This document shows, piece after piece, positions 12,636-23,762 of a DNA stretch of 64,000 nucleotides. The DNA is from Chaetomium olivaceum (Eukaryota; Ascomycota; Sordariomycetes; Sordariales; Chaetomiaceae), in contig JAYWVB010000001.1 in the NCBI GenBank assembly GCA_039881045.1, positions 1,054,001-1,118,000 on the forward strand, written 5' to 3'. The notes under the pieces were generated by a model. That model had not been told where the DNA came from, made no database searches, and worked only from the letters and a program-made list of their open reading frames with translations. The first letter of the stretch is position 1. Every line of letters begins with the position of its first letter. Made by a program: the position numbers and the translations under genes.

Positions 12636-15600
12636 TTATCTCTTCCGCTGCTTCTTCTTGGTGGCCCCCCGCTGCTCTTCCTCCTCCAGCGCACTCTCGC
12701 GGTCCCGCTTCTTAGCCTTCCGCTCGAGCTCATCCCAGTCCTCACCCTCCTCCTCGTCACTCATCTCGGCCTCGTCGCTCGCGTCAGCTGACGCGTTCGA
12801 GTCGTAGTCCGAGCCCTCCTCGCTCGAATCGGATGCCTCCTCAAGCTCGCTTTCGTCGATCTCGAAGGCGCTCTCCTCTTCCTCCTCTTCAGAGCCGTCC
12901 TCGTCATCCGAGTCGTTCTGCAGGAATCCCCAGCCGCCGTCGACGAAGAACTGGTGCGGGTCGGCCGTGACCGTCTTCATGATGACCGACCAGTTGAGGT
13001 TGAGCGGACCCTCCGAGTAGGAGAGGTCTGACGAGTCGAGGAATTCCTTCACGTCCTCGAGCGACTCGACAGGAATGGTGTTGACGTGGGCGGGCGGTCG
13101 ACTAAAGTCCTTGAAGACGAAGACGAGATCAAAGTTCTTGAGGCCGAACTGCACGCGTTCCAGATGGGCGACCTCTATGTCATCGAGCGTGATGACCATA
13201 AATGGCGGCTCGGTAATCTGGATGAGGCACTCGGTGGTGGGCTGGATGTAGACGTTGCTGCGGTTGGGCACGCCGTGGAAGCCGAGGTCGCGGAGCGGCA
13301 TGTCCACTTCGATGCCTTCGTTGCGACCAGCCTCGGCAATCTTCTCGGCGAAGCTCTTGAAGAGACGGTCAAGCTCCGCACGACGGCGGCGCTCCTCCTG
13401 CTCGGCTTCAAACTCATCTTCGTCGCCGTATCTGTACTTGCGCTTCCGGTTACCAGTTTCGTCAAATTGGATGTCAGTCGCCTCCCTGTAGAACTGGACA
13501 TCCTTGGTCTTCTTCTTGCCGAAGAGGATCGGATCCTTGAGATGAAGGTGGATGATGACGATCAACTCATTCTGGCATGGTTGGAAGAAGAGGTGGCGGA
13601 CGTTGGAAAACAGGACGTCGACTCGCTGTGTGGTGCTGAGGGGCGACTGGTACCGAATACCGTTCTGGTGTATCTCGACTTTCCCAGGTACCCGCTTGCC
13701 TTCCATGGCGGGCCGGATGAAGACGTTATCTAACACGGCCGGGCGTCGATCTGGGGTACGTTAGTTAGTATTGCATACCAAAACCGAAAAAAGGAGGGGT
13801 GGGTATTCTTACTTCTTATCTCGACTAGCTTGTCCTGTTCCACGACATCTTCCATATCCTTCTTCTCCTGTTCCTTCTTGACGGACTCGCGTTTCATGTT
13901 CGAGATCTGATTTGCGATGTCCGCATATCGATCGCCATCCATGGACCGGAAAGTCAAACTCCTGACGAAATGGGCTGTTGCGTCCTCGAAGGGTTGCTCA
14001 TCCTTGCGGCCGACGCCCTGGCCGGGAGAGAGGAAGTTGATGCGCAGGAATGACCAGTCATTCTCATCACTCTTGCTTGCGTTCTTGATGGTGTTGATGT
14101 GGAAAGGGACGGGCCGCCCCATGACAGGAAGAATAATGGTGGCGTTTTTCTGGTCGATAACGATGCCCATATCCCGAATCTTGGGCGGGAACTGGTTGTC
14201 TCGCTTATACGACTCGAAGCGCTTGAACTTCTTGACCTCGACACCGTTCTTGTCATCGGTGGACTCGGCGTACTTGGTCAAGCCCTCCTTTTGCTTCCTG
14301 GCCGCGAGCTCTTTTTGATGATTTCTGCGTCTCTTGTCGGCATCATCATCGGGTGCTGTATTCCGTTCGGAACGTAGCCGTGTGCTGGTGATGTTCTTAG
14401 TGGCAACAGCGCCCACCCGCGAGTCCCTCTTCTCCTTTTTCGGGGTCGGCTGGGCCTCCTCCTCGTCCTTGAAGAAGAAGGATGTCGCGTCTGCGTCGAC
14501 GGGCGCTTCGCCGGTAAACACGACCACCTCCCCACCGGTGACACGGATCGTGTCGGTAAGAACAAGCGAATACACTTTGCTGTTCTTATCTTGAGGATCC
14601 GGGTTTTGGATATCGCTGAACCCGGTGGTGATGCAGAGCGTCATGCCGTCGCGCAGTGTCCTCGAGTTCTTGGCGCTGATGACCAGTGTAGGGTCCTTGT
14701 TCTCGAGACCGATACCGTACCCGACGTTCTTCAAGAAATGCTTCTCAAGCTCGGGCTTCTTGGACTTGATGAGGCTAAGCGCCTTGCTGTAGACATCCTT
14801 GGCGGCAACACCGTCGCGAATCTCCTTTAGGATCAGGTTGTGGACGGCGAGGAGGAACTTGTAGTTGCTTTCTTGCGACTTGTTGGGGTCAACCATGAAG
14901 GTCCGGGCGATTTGCGAGCAGTAGGACTTATATCGCAAACCCATAGCCGCGACAATGATGCCTGGGTGGAGCGGTTGATCGTCCGAGTCAGCTTGCCATT
15001 TCAGGTCGAACTTCCCCCCGCTCTGCACCATGGGTCCTAGGATCCAATCGAGCTGTTCGGGGTCGAAGTCTGCGGGCATATTTTGGCGGTTAGGAAGCTC
15101 CACGGTTTTCCAAAATTTGGTATCCTCGATCTTGCTGAAAACCTTGTCGGCTAGTACGCTGTGCTTGATCTTCTTGTCTTGGTCGAGAATGTTGGACATC
15201 TCGTCGAGGAAGTAGGGAGTCAGGAGGGCGACGCAGGCCTTGGACGAGGTCCGCATGGCCCGCAGCTCTGCCTCATCCTTGACCGAGAAGGCACCAGCCG
15301 ACAAGGCCTGGGCAATGTCGACCTCCTCAGCGTCCTTGCACTTGTCGGCAAACGTCTTCTTCCATTCGTCGATGAAAGGGCCCTTGGAGGTGTCCTTGGA
15401 GAGCACGCCCACCTTTTTCTGCAGCACCACTGTTGTCAGCTCGGGCGCGCGGCAAGGGACAAAAAAAAATGACTATGAGTCATGACTCACGCCTGCTGCC
15501 TTGATCGCATCTGTAATCTTGACGAAAAGTTTCTCGTTCTCGGCTGCGTCCTTGCCTCGGACGAGGACTTCGACAGGGAATCGGCCGCCCTTGATCTGGT

Positions 15601-15995
15601 CGAGGTACTTCGCTGTGAGGTCAATGGGTTAGTATTGTTGGTTTCAACCGGCGTTGCAGTCGGAGTAGACGAACCTTTCTTTTGTGTTGTAAGGATGTAC
15701 AGGGTGTCGAGTGTGAAGAGCATCAGGGTGGTCGGGAACTCGTAGCCGAGCAACCAGAACTGAGGGCCTGTTAGCGCTGCGCGACGCTTGCATCGTGGTG
15801 GAATCTGGTGAGACGTACATGCATGGCATTATTTTTGTAGAATTCAGGCTCCTCGTCAACCTTGCCCATCAAGACGACGATGGAAGAGGCGCCGGCAAAC
15901 AGCGCGTCGCCGGCACGCTTGTCGGCCTTCCATGCTGCGACAAAGTGCGACAGGCGCTCCTGGAAGGCCTTGCTGTCGATCTTGATGTCCGCCAT
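12636..15995 (-). CDS. spt16: FACT complex subunit Spt16 (histone chaperone)
   Basis: Spt16 with Pob3 forms FACT, which loosens and rebuilds nucleosomes during transcription and replication in the nucleus. Five exons fit: 15995-15819, 15759-15675, 15612-15491, 15418-13813 and 13750-12636, giving 1034 aa, the usual family size. Exon joins read smoothly, for example AIKAAG/KKVGVL and EIRN/RRPAVLDNV. The N-terminal third is the catalytically dead aminopeptidase-like fold. The middle contains the dimerisation and histone-binding modules (around RDMGIVIDQKNATIILPVMGRPVPFHI). The last 120 residues are strongly acidic (EDGSEEEEEESAFEIDESELEEASD) and end in a basic nuclear-signal-like tail. Introns are 59, 62, 72 and 62 bp. 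The gene shows no frameshift. Confidence 0.97.
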
Positions 15996-16965
15996 GGTGG
16001 GCGATTGCGAAAATCGCTGCGATTGATGATGGCAGAACTATCGCCGACAGCGGGTGTGATGGAGAAAGTTGGTTGTCGCCTTTTTGGCTGGAAACGTTGC
16101 GGCAGCGAAGAACCGCGATGGAGCTTCCAGGTTAGTGACCTCCGGACAGGGAGCCACAGGGCGGTGGCCAGTGCCAAAAAATCGCGTTCCACGCTCTCAC
16201 GTCGGACCGCCTTGTCGCGTTTTGGTGGGGCTGGTGCCTAAGTGGTTAATGGCCTGAGGCTGCAGCCGATTGACTTTCGGTGAGCTTCAACCTTGAAGAA
16301 TTGGGGTTGAATTATGTGAGGGAAAACGTGATTGCCCAAATTGATAGCGCGAGTTTGAAATTTATTCTGTTTACCACCGATGTTTGATGGAGCTGATGTC
16401 TTTTGGGATGCGTGTTGTTGTGGAAGAGGACAAAAGGGTGAGTTGCAGCAAACCGAGATACTCGACTGACTTGGACTGCATGCCGCGTACCGAACTCGAC
16501 GACATGTGCAAAATATAGATTATGGATTCCCTACCACTGATCTCCCTATCCGTTCTTAATTGAACCATTGGAGCATCACGGAACTAGGAAGGGGTGAAGC
16601 CTAGTTTCTTTGAGATTCGGAGGCTGGAGCAAACGAGGGAAGGTCACGATGAACGACGGCGCTTCATTCATTACCCGTATCCTGGATTCCAATGCGCATT
16701 GCCTCCTCAGCAGATAGGTATCTGTACAAACAAACAGCACAAGGCATGACAACAAACCGGTTTCATTTCGATGAACATCTAACAAGAACATTGACAGAGG
16801 AATGAAAGAATGGAGAGAGAGAAAAAAGAGACACCTTATGCCACCCTCTTGCGCCGGGTAAATCCACATCCCAAACTATTCTAGCAAAAACGACAAAACA
16901 AGCAGCACCCAATCATTCACTTACCCCACTGCCTGCCTTCTCTCTCCTGAACTGTTTTCGTGTTC
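15996..16965. other. Intergenic region between spt16 and the CDC50-family gene
   Basis: This holds the spt16 promoter and the 3' side of the CDC50-family gene, both on the minus strand. No gene is visible. Confidence 0.6.
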
Positions 16966-18258
16966 TTATGATGACGCCTGCCCCTGAGGCGCCGAAGGCT
17001 GGTTCCACGACAGGTATGAGGGGTCGCCCAGCTTGCGGGGCTTCCACAAGAAGAACGACAAGATGAACCAAATGTCGAGGATTAAACAGATTCCTCCCAC
17101 GATGAGGAATATGATCCCCGGCCAAATGTTGCGGGAGCCCATGGTGGAGAGAGTGGTGATGACGAAAGCCTTGCGACCGTTGTACTGTGTCGTGTCGAAG
17201 TTGTCCTCGATCTCGATTTGGTACGGGCCCGCCTTCATGGGATCGTTGTCGTTCCTCTGATAGAGCTTGAAGAAGTTGGGCGCCGCAGCCAGCATCATCC
17301 AATTCTGGAAAGCCTCGTCTTCCCTCAGATTCGGCGGGGGGTTCTCCTTGGTGTAGCCCCCCTTGTACCGCGGTTCCCAGTTTGGCGGGGGAACGATCTG
17401 GTCGAGGTTGTATTTGGTTTCGCCATAAAGGTCCTTCATGCCGCCCCACGCAATCCCTTTGGTCGACATCTGGTACGTCTCACTGGAATCGCTTGAGGCA
17501 GGCACGGACAGAAGAAGCGGTGATGAGAAGGTGTCGTTGAATAAGGAGTTGGCAACGAGACCACAGGGGTAAACGATCTTGCCGCTTCCCTCTGGGTCAT
17601 AGGCGATCGGATCGCAGGTGGAGTCGTTGATAGTGCGACCGTCAACGGCATCGCCCAGTAGCTGCTTGGCATTGAACGAGTTGACGTAACGGCGATGGTT
17701 CTGGTAGAAATTCTCAAGGTTGTAAAAGAAGCTGATGGTGGGCTTCAGCTCCTCGGGGATGTTGAACTGGATGCGGCAGAAGTGTCGTTCGTCCTTGTAG
17801 CCCTTGGCTTGCACCTCTCGCTTTTCCGTCATCCAGGATGCCTTGTACGGATCAAGGGTGTCGCCGGTTTTCGAGAAGTGCGCTGTGATGTACTCTTTAG
17901 GCATCGGTGAGAGCTTATTTTTGGCATCGTTTTTGCAGTTTGTGTAGTCGATACGGATATCCCGGACCTAGAAGCGGAAGTGATGGTCAGTATTCAATGC
18001 GCACACGAATGAGTGAGCGGGTCGCGACGGGCGTACCGTATGTGCCAGGTATGTCAGGTAGGCGCCGAAGCCGAGATAGATGGCGGCCAGAATGGAGAAG
18101 ATGGTGACGATAAGTTTGGGTGTCAGCACACACTGCCAGGCGCGCATGCGCTGCTGGCGGAAGGCAGTGTTGGGCGGGCGGTTCTTGGGCGCATCTGGCT
18201 CGGAAACGGTATCGTCGCCGGCATCATTAGCGGCGCCACGGCGACGGCGGGGCGCCAT
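16966..18258 (-). CDS. CDC50/LEM3-family subunit of P4-ATPase phospholipid flippase
   Basis: CDC50 proteins are obligatory beta subunits of P4-ATPases. They help the pump leave the ER and support flipping of aminophospholipids to the cytosolic leaflet. Two exons, 18258-18037 and 17967-16966, join after YLTYLAHT to VRDIRIDYTNC and give 407 aa. Two membrane segments frame a large extracytosolic domain: residues about 49-71 (LIVTIFSILAAIYLGFGAYL) and about 356-381 (IIFLIVGGICLILDIWFILS). The ectodomain has the family signature FYNLENFYQNHRRYVNS, the cysteine-bearing CDPIAYDP and YPCGLVANSLFNDTF, and a late NFDTTQYNGRKAFVITT motif. The N terminus is basic (MAPRRRRGAA) and cytosolic. The 69-bp intron has a normal donor and acceptor. 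Confidence 0.95.
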
Positions 18259-20790
18259 GGTAAGCGATTTCTGGTCGTCGTTATCGTAATCGGTCCCAGG
18301 GTCCCGGGATGTCAAAGAGGTGGTGTTGTGGAAGAAAAGGAGCGTTTCGAGACACGGAGCCTTCGGTCTCGACGTCGTAAGGTGGTCCGTGAGCTCCTTG
18401 GCAAAGAGGCTGAGTGCCAACCAGTTCGAGATACGAAACAGTCACGGGGTTTTGCACGTGTTCCCGATCCCGGAAGTTGTTTGCAGAGTGAGTTTGGGGA
18501 CTCGAGAGGCTGAATTATTGGGTAGCGACCTATGATTGAACGGATCGGCCTTGCCTAGCACATATGCCGATGCGTATGTATGTACATACATACATGTACC
18601 CACTTAGATATTTTACTCGTTATCGTGTACATACAAATCATCTTATCCAGTCAGTGTAGAGATGGACGGGCCATCCACTGCGCGATGTTTCAGGCGCAAA
18701 CCCTGGCGAGGGTCAGGTCAAGGACCAGCACCAAGGCGTCTTCCCGTTCGTCGGCCCGCCAAAAGAACGGAGACCAAGGCTCCCCTGCTGGAGCACCCAA
18801 TTGACAATTCTGATGCCATCGTAATTAAACCTGTTTCCACGTTCTTTGCTTTACAAAATAGCCCCAAGTCAATATTCCTTACGGCCAACGGCCAACTGCT
18901 GCTGTGTCATTTGCTCTCAGCTAAATTTGACTCCGGCATGCCCGGGTGCCGGAAACAAGCATGCAGCAGCAGAACACAGCGCTAGCTCTGCTTGTCCTCC
19001 CACCCTCACGTTCTGCCGTCGCGCCGCCTACCGGAGGAGAGGGCGGCAGATCTGCAAGAGAAGCCGCCAGAGAAGGTCGGTGAAGCTGGCGGCAGCACAG
19101 CAGCACGTCAGCGAGCAAAAACCAGAACACCCCCACCATTGGTTTTGGGCTGAATTGGGCGGTGTGCAGGTCACGAGTCCGGATAGAGTAAGGGGGGGTC
19201 GGCCCACTCCCGAGTCTGTGCGTCTTCTAGAAACATTCGACGCAAATGAGCGGCGATGCCGAGCGACAGAATGTGGAGAAGGCATGGGCCAGGGCCAGGT
19301 TGCGGAGGGGACGAAGGGGGGAAGCTGGAGCTCGCCCACAGTGCGGGTGACTGAACATGGAAACTTTCAGAGCCCCCCATTAGCACCGCACCGGGACTTG
19401 CTCTGCCGCCTTCGATGCGCAGCACACCGGGGCGACAGGCCGAGAAATAGAAAAAAGAAGGTAAAAAGCACAGTAGGCGATCATCTCGCAGAAATAAGCA
19501 AATGCAAACGGATATGCGCAAGATGAATGCAAGCTATGATGCTGTCCCCGCAGCAGAGAAGGCAGTCCTTGATCGGCTGCGTGTTACAAGCGATGATGAT
19601 GCATTCAAGGAACGTGCGCAGGGTAGAGATACCTCCCGCATACTGTAGGGCGGGCGGGAAGCAAGCAGGACACCCCACTCGTGAACTCACTGGAACCTCC
19701 CTCGAAGCTTCATGCTCCCATCTCCAGTTCCCGCCTCCTCGCCATTCTCGTCGCAAAAGGCTCCATCGTCTTCCCGCTGTCCATCTCCCCGGGTCTCCTT
19801 CCCGTCGTCATACCACCTTTGTTGATCGTCGCTCGCAGGTGCCTTATTTCCCTGCCTTCTCGCCCTTTGCCGATCTTCTCTTTGCGCCCTCCAGCAAAAC
19901 GGGAAGAAGAGTGCAGTGTCGGCCTAATCTCGCATCTCATCTCGTTGCGCCGGACACGTCCGACCCAGCCTTTATTCATTGTCCACGTCCCCTTCCCTGC
20001 GAATCAACCATTTCGACCTCATTTCCGTGGTCTGAGCTATAGCTGGTCTTTATCATCCACGAACTGTCGCTGCAGCTTTTCGACGGGTCCCTCCTTTTCT
20101 TACAGCTGCCGCACTCGACTCGTCACCGGAATACCTATCTCGACACACGCAGCTTGCTGAGACAACGTCCGAAACTAGTGGAAGCAAGCGCCGCCCAACC
20201 AGCCCATTACATACATCTTCGTCTTTGTCCGCCCACGCAGCTGTGCTAGGCGGCAACGCAGACAGTAAGCCTTTCATCCTTTTTGACAGGTTCGTTTTGG
20301 CCTGATCTGTTTCAAATCCCCCCGGTGGATGGCATGGTTTCTCTTTGATGAAACGTCGATTTGCGGGTTCGGCCTACGACAGCCGTTTTGGGGAACATGA
20401 CAAGATTCAATCATCATCACTATTGTGTATTGAATGTCGAAACCTGGCTGCCAGAGCAGTTCCCTATCGGCCCGCAGGTCACAGCGACTGCACAATATCA
20501 CTCTTCCTGCCTACCCCTCTCCATGCTGCGGCCTTCTCCTGGTGGCTGTCTCACAGTTTGGAATGTACAGTTTGTGTCGAACCGCTTTCTGACTTGTCTC
20601 ACGTCCAGGGTTTTAAGGAAACGTCTCGCGAATCAACGGCCGATCGTGTGTGGTTCTGGCCACGGCTCACACGAAGAATATCACTGCTTTGTCTGCGTCC
20701 TGTTTAGACGGGGCCAAGTATAAAGTGTCGCCGGATTTTGGCGATTCGAGCCAGTAGAGCAACACGTTTCTGGACAACTTTCCCGCCGAG
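18259..20790. other. Divergent promoter region between the CDC50-family gene and the PKA regulatory subunit gene
   Basis: About 2.5 kb lies between the two start codons. A TATG/CATA simple repeat sits near 18575-18600. From about 19,700 the plus strand is pyrimidine-rich, as expected of a long fungal 5' leader for the PKA regulatory gene. No protein-like frame was seen. Confidence 0.55.
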
Positions 20791-22029
20791 ATGTCGGGAC
20801 CGGGCTTCACCAGCCCCTTTGGCGCAAATTCGAACCCATTTGGCTCCGCCAGGCTCGACACGGGCGCCATGCAAAGGGTGGCCGAAGAGGACGAGAACGA
20901 CACTGTCACCTCGCCCACAACACCGAGCTTTGTTCAGGCGGGCGGCAACATGTTCAGGGGACCCTTTGGAGGCGACTCCGGTTCTGAACCCCAACAACAT
21001 TCGGGGTTGAGAAGTCCGCCAGTTTCGGAAGGCTATCCTGCCCAGTACAACTTTGGACGCCGTACCTCCGTGTCGGCAGAGTCCCTTAAACCGGTTGGCG
21101 ATAGCTACGACAACTGGACGCCCCCGGTACATCCCAAGACACCAGGACAGCTGGGACGGCTGAAAAAGGCCATCAGCGGCAACTTCCTGTTCAGCCACCT
21201 CGATGACGAGCAGAGCGCTCAGGTTCTGGGGGCTTTGGTAGAAAAGCCGATTCCGACCAAGGGAATCAAGGTGAGCGAGCCATTCCATGTTTCTTTCCCA
21301 AAATGCCAACATCTAACCCATGGCAGGTTATTACACAAGGCGACGCCGGCGATTTCTTCTACGTGGTTGAGAAGGGTTCTTTCGACGTCCATGTCAATAG
21401 CAGGGGCTCGCTGCAACCAGGGCCCGACGGGATGGGACAAAAGGTCAGCACAATCGAGGCGGGCGGATCGTTTGGCGAGCTCGCCCTGATGTACAACGCA
21501 CCCCGGGCCGCGACGGTCATCTCGGCCGAGCCGCAATGCACGCTGTGGGCACTGGACCGCGTGACGTTCCGCCGGATCCTGATGGAGTCGACCTTCGCCC
21601 CGCCGCCGCATGTACGAAGGCTTCCTCGAGGAGGTGCCCCTGCTGTCGAGCCTGACCCCCTACGAGCGGTCCAAGATCGCCGACGCTCTCGAGAGCCAGA
21701 AGTTCCCCGCGGGACACACCATCATCCGTGAGGGCGACCCGGGCCACTCGTTCTACCTGCTCGAGGCCGGCGAGGCCGTCGCGTATAGGAGCGGCAACGA
21801 CACGCCGGTGAAGGAATACAAAAAGGGCGACTTCTTTGGCGAGCTCGCGCTGCTCAACGATGCGCCGCGCGCCGCCAGCGTCGTCAGCAAGACCGAAGTC
21901 AAGGTCGCCCGGCTGGGCAAGTCGGCCTTCCAGCGGCTGCTGGGCCCGGTCGAGGGCATCATGCGGCGGACCAAGTACGTGGGGGTCAAGACGGGCGTGG
22001 AGGAGATGGATCCGCTGCAGGTGTCTTAG
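20791..22029 (+). CDS. cAMP-dependent protein kinase regulatory subunit, reading frame broken by one extra C
   Basis: The protein binds and inhibits the PKA catalytic subunit until cAMP releases it. Exon 1 is 20791-21270 and exon 2 is 21327-22029, with a 56-bp intron. The inhibitor site is RRTSVS at residues 90-95. Cyclic-nucleotide-binding domain A has the phosphate cassette GSFGELALMYNAPRAATV and domain B has GDFFGELALLNDAPRAASV. Between them the frame shifts: after ESTFA the gene should read RRRMYEGFLEEVPLLSS, but a run of four C at 21598-21601 (three expected) moves it by +1. As written the protein stops at 21731, after domain A plus junk. With one base fewer it is 393 aa. Sequencing error is the likeliest cause. 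The gene converges on the BCAS2-family gene. Confidence 0.92.
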
Positions 22030-22432
22030 AAGGAAGCGGTAGGTTGGGTCTGCATGGAAACGGCGCGGTTGATGGTTATGTTCATGCGAGAGAACAAGAG
22101 CAGGGTCGCAGAGTCATACGAGGGTCGGGACGGCGTTTAGGAATTCCCAAAGCTCCTTTCTGCAAGAAAAACTGGCCCTGGACTGCCATCAGATAGCTGA
22201 AGATGTACAGTAAAAGTACAATCCATATGTCCCCATCTATGATATGATCCACGGCCATTTCTTACTCGATTGCATGCAGCGCCGTATCCGTCCTACAGTA
22301 ATATTATGTCCATGCCGTCGAAAACTGGTATATCCCCGCCTCCACCAACCGACCACGACCCCCTTCCTCCCTTTCTCTCTCTCTTCCTCACCAAAAACCT
22401 TAAAAAACAACAAAGGAAAGAACACTCAAATA
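22030..22432. other. Convergent 3' region
   Basis: Only the 3' ends of the PKA regulatory and BCAS2-family genes meet here. No gene was recognised. Confidence 0.6.
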
Positions 22433-23199
22433 TCACACCCCCCCGACCTGCGCCTCAGCCAGCGCCCTCCTTAACCCGTCCCCCTCCCGCCTCAACCCCT
22501 CCACCGCCGCCTCTGTCTCCAGCACCCTGCCCACCCCGCGCCGCCACGCCTCCTCCAGCGACGCCATCTCGCCCGCCACCGCGTCCTGCGCCGCCCGCCG
22601 CCTCAGCGTCGTCGCATCCACCTCGCGCCGCGCGCTCGCCAGCTCGGCCTCGGCCGCGCGCACTTCGCCCTCGAGCGCCGCGTTGCCCACCAGCCACGCG
22701 TTCTTGCCGTACGCTTCAAGCAGCGCCAGATGCGCGCGCCGCGACGCGACGTACCCCTGCGAGGCGTAGGCGCGCGAGAGGGCGTCTTGCAGGAGCTGGG
22801 CGCGGGCTTGCGGGGTGGGGAGGGCGGCGAGGGTGGTTGGGGAAGGCGGGTCCGGCGCTTCGTAGCGGGTGAGGTCGAGGGCGGCGAGTTTGGCTTTGGA
22901 GGGCCCGTCTGGGTGGGTGGTGGTGGTGGTGGCGAGGCGGGCGAGTTCGGCGGTGAGGAGGGGCGTGAGGAAGGGGGTCGGGGACGGGGGGGGTGGGAGG
23001 TGTAGGTGGTGAGGGTCGTCGGGCACGAGGGTGCGTTCGTGGGCGATGAGGGCTTCGGCGGCGGCGCGCTCGGCGGGTGTGGGGTCGGGGTCGACGTCTG
23101 TTGTGGAGGGGGGGGCAGGTGTTAGAATAGCTGTATCTTGGTGGTGCCTTTTGGGAGGGTCTTACATGGGAGGGAATCGTGGACTATGGTGATGGGCAT
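22433..23199 (-). CDS. Pre-mRNA splicing factor SPF27/BCAS2 family (Prp19/NTC complex subunit)
   Basis: Members of this family (Cwf7 in fission yeast, BCAS2 in man) are structural subunits of the Prp19-associated complex that activates the spliceosome. Exon 1 is 23199-23166 (MPITIVHDSLP plus one base) and exon 2 is 23097-22433, joined by a 68-bp intron as SLP-YVDPDPTPAERAAAEALI, giving 232 aa. Family hallmarks are the short N-terminal DSLPYVD motif, the LARYEAP-like LDLTRYEAPDPP, the block ALSRAYASQGYVASRRAHLALLEAYGKNAWL, and a long C-terminal coiled coil rich in Ala, Arg and Glu. The coding strand is very GC-rich, which creates long antisense open frames. Confidence 0.88.
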
Positions 23200-23762
23200 G
23201 GTGGATGGTGGATGGGATCGGGGCTCTGGTCGTTTGGTGGTTGTTTTGTTTGTGTCGAAGGTGTCAATTGGGCTCTCGAGTGGCGGGTAAGTTCGGTTTG
23301 TGTGGTTTGAAGTTCTTGAACACCCGTGGACGGGGGGTGGTGATCAAGAATTGGGCGATTCCGCAGGTAATCTGTATCTGAACATGCACCGCAATGGCCA
23401 GCAGAAAGGCTGGTACGCGATCGAAAACCTGGTCTCCACTCCTGCGAGCAGAAATGCTTGGCAGTGGGGCACGAACTGCCACTGTTCGAATCGGGGAATT
23501 TCCACTGCCGGCAACGGCTGCCAAGCTCCCAAGCTCCCAAGGCACCTTGCCATGTTGGCAAGCTGCCGCTGCAAGCACGCAAGCTGGAAGGGGTACGAAT
23601 ACCTACTGGGTACTGGATACTGGGCTACTACCGTTCCAACCCGCATCTCCGGATACCATCGCAGCGGGCCCATGCCATCCGCAAACACAATGTCTGGATA
23701 AAACTATCGCCTCTTCATTTTTGCAGACTCATCCACCGTGTTCCCCGCCCACGGTTCACATT
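23200..23762. promoter_or_regulatory. Divergent promoter region, BCAS2-family gene / neutral ceramidase gene
   Basis: The two genes are transcribed away from each other from this 563-bp gap. The ceramidase frame is open through part of it (from 23394), but the protein-like part starts at the ATG at 23763. No single binding site can be defended. Confidence 0.5.

Noticed and set aside
13086..13733. Long plus-strand frame inside spt16
   Set aside because: Antisense shadow of a strongly conserved spt16 exon.
22270..22872. 200-codon Pro/Ala/Arg-rich frame on the plus strand
   Set aside because: Antisense of the BCAS2-family coding exon; the composition is typical of a GC-rich shadow.
23394..23762. 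Upstream in-frame extension of the ceramidase
   Set aside because: Protein-like character starts only at the ATG at 23763; the extension has no similarity to a signal or domain and lies in the promoter.
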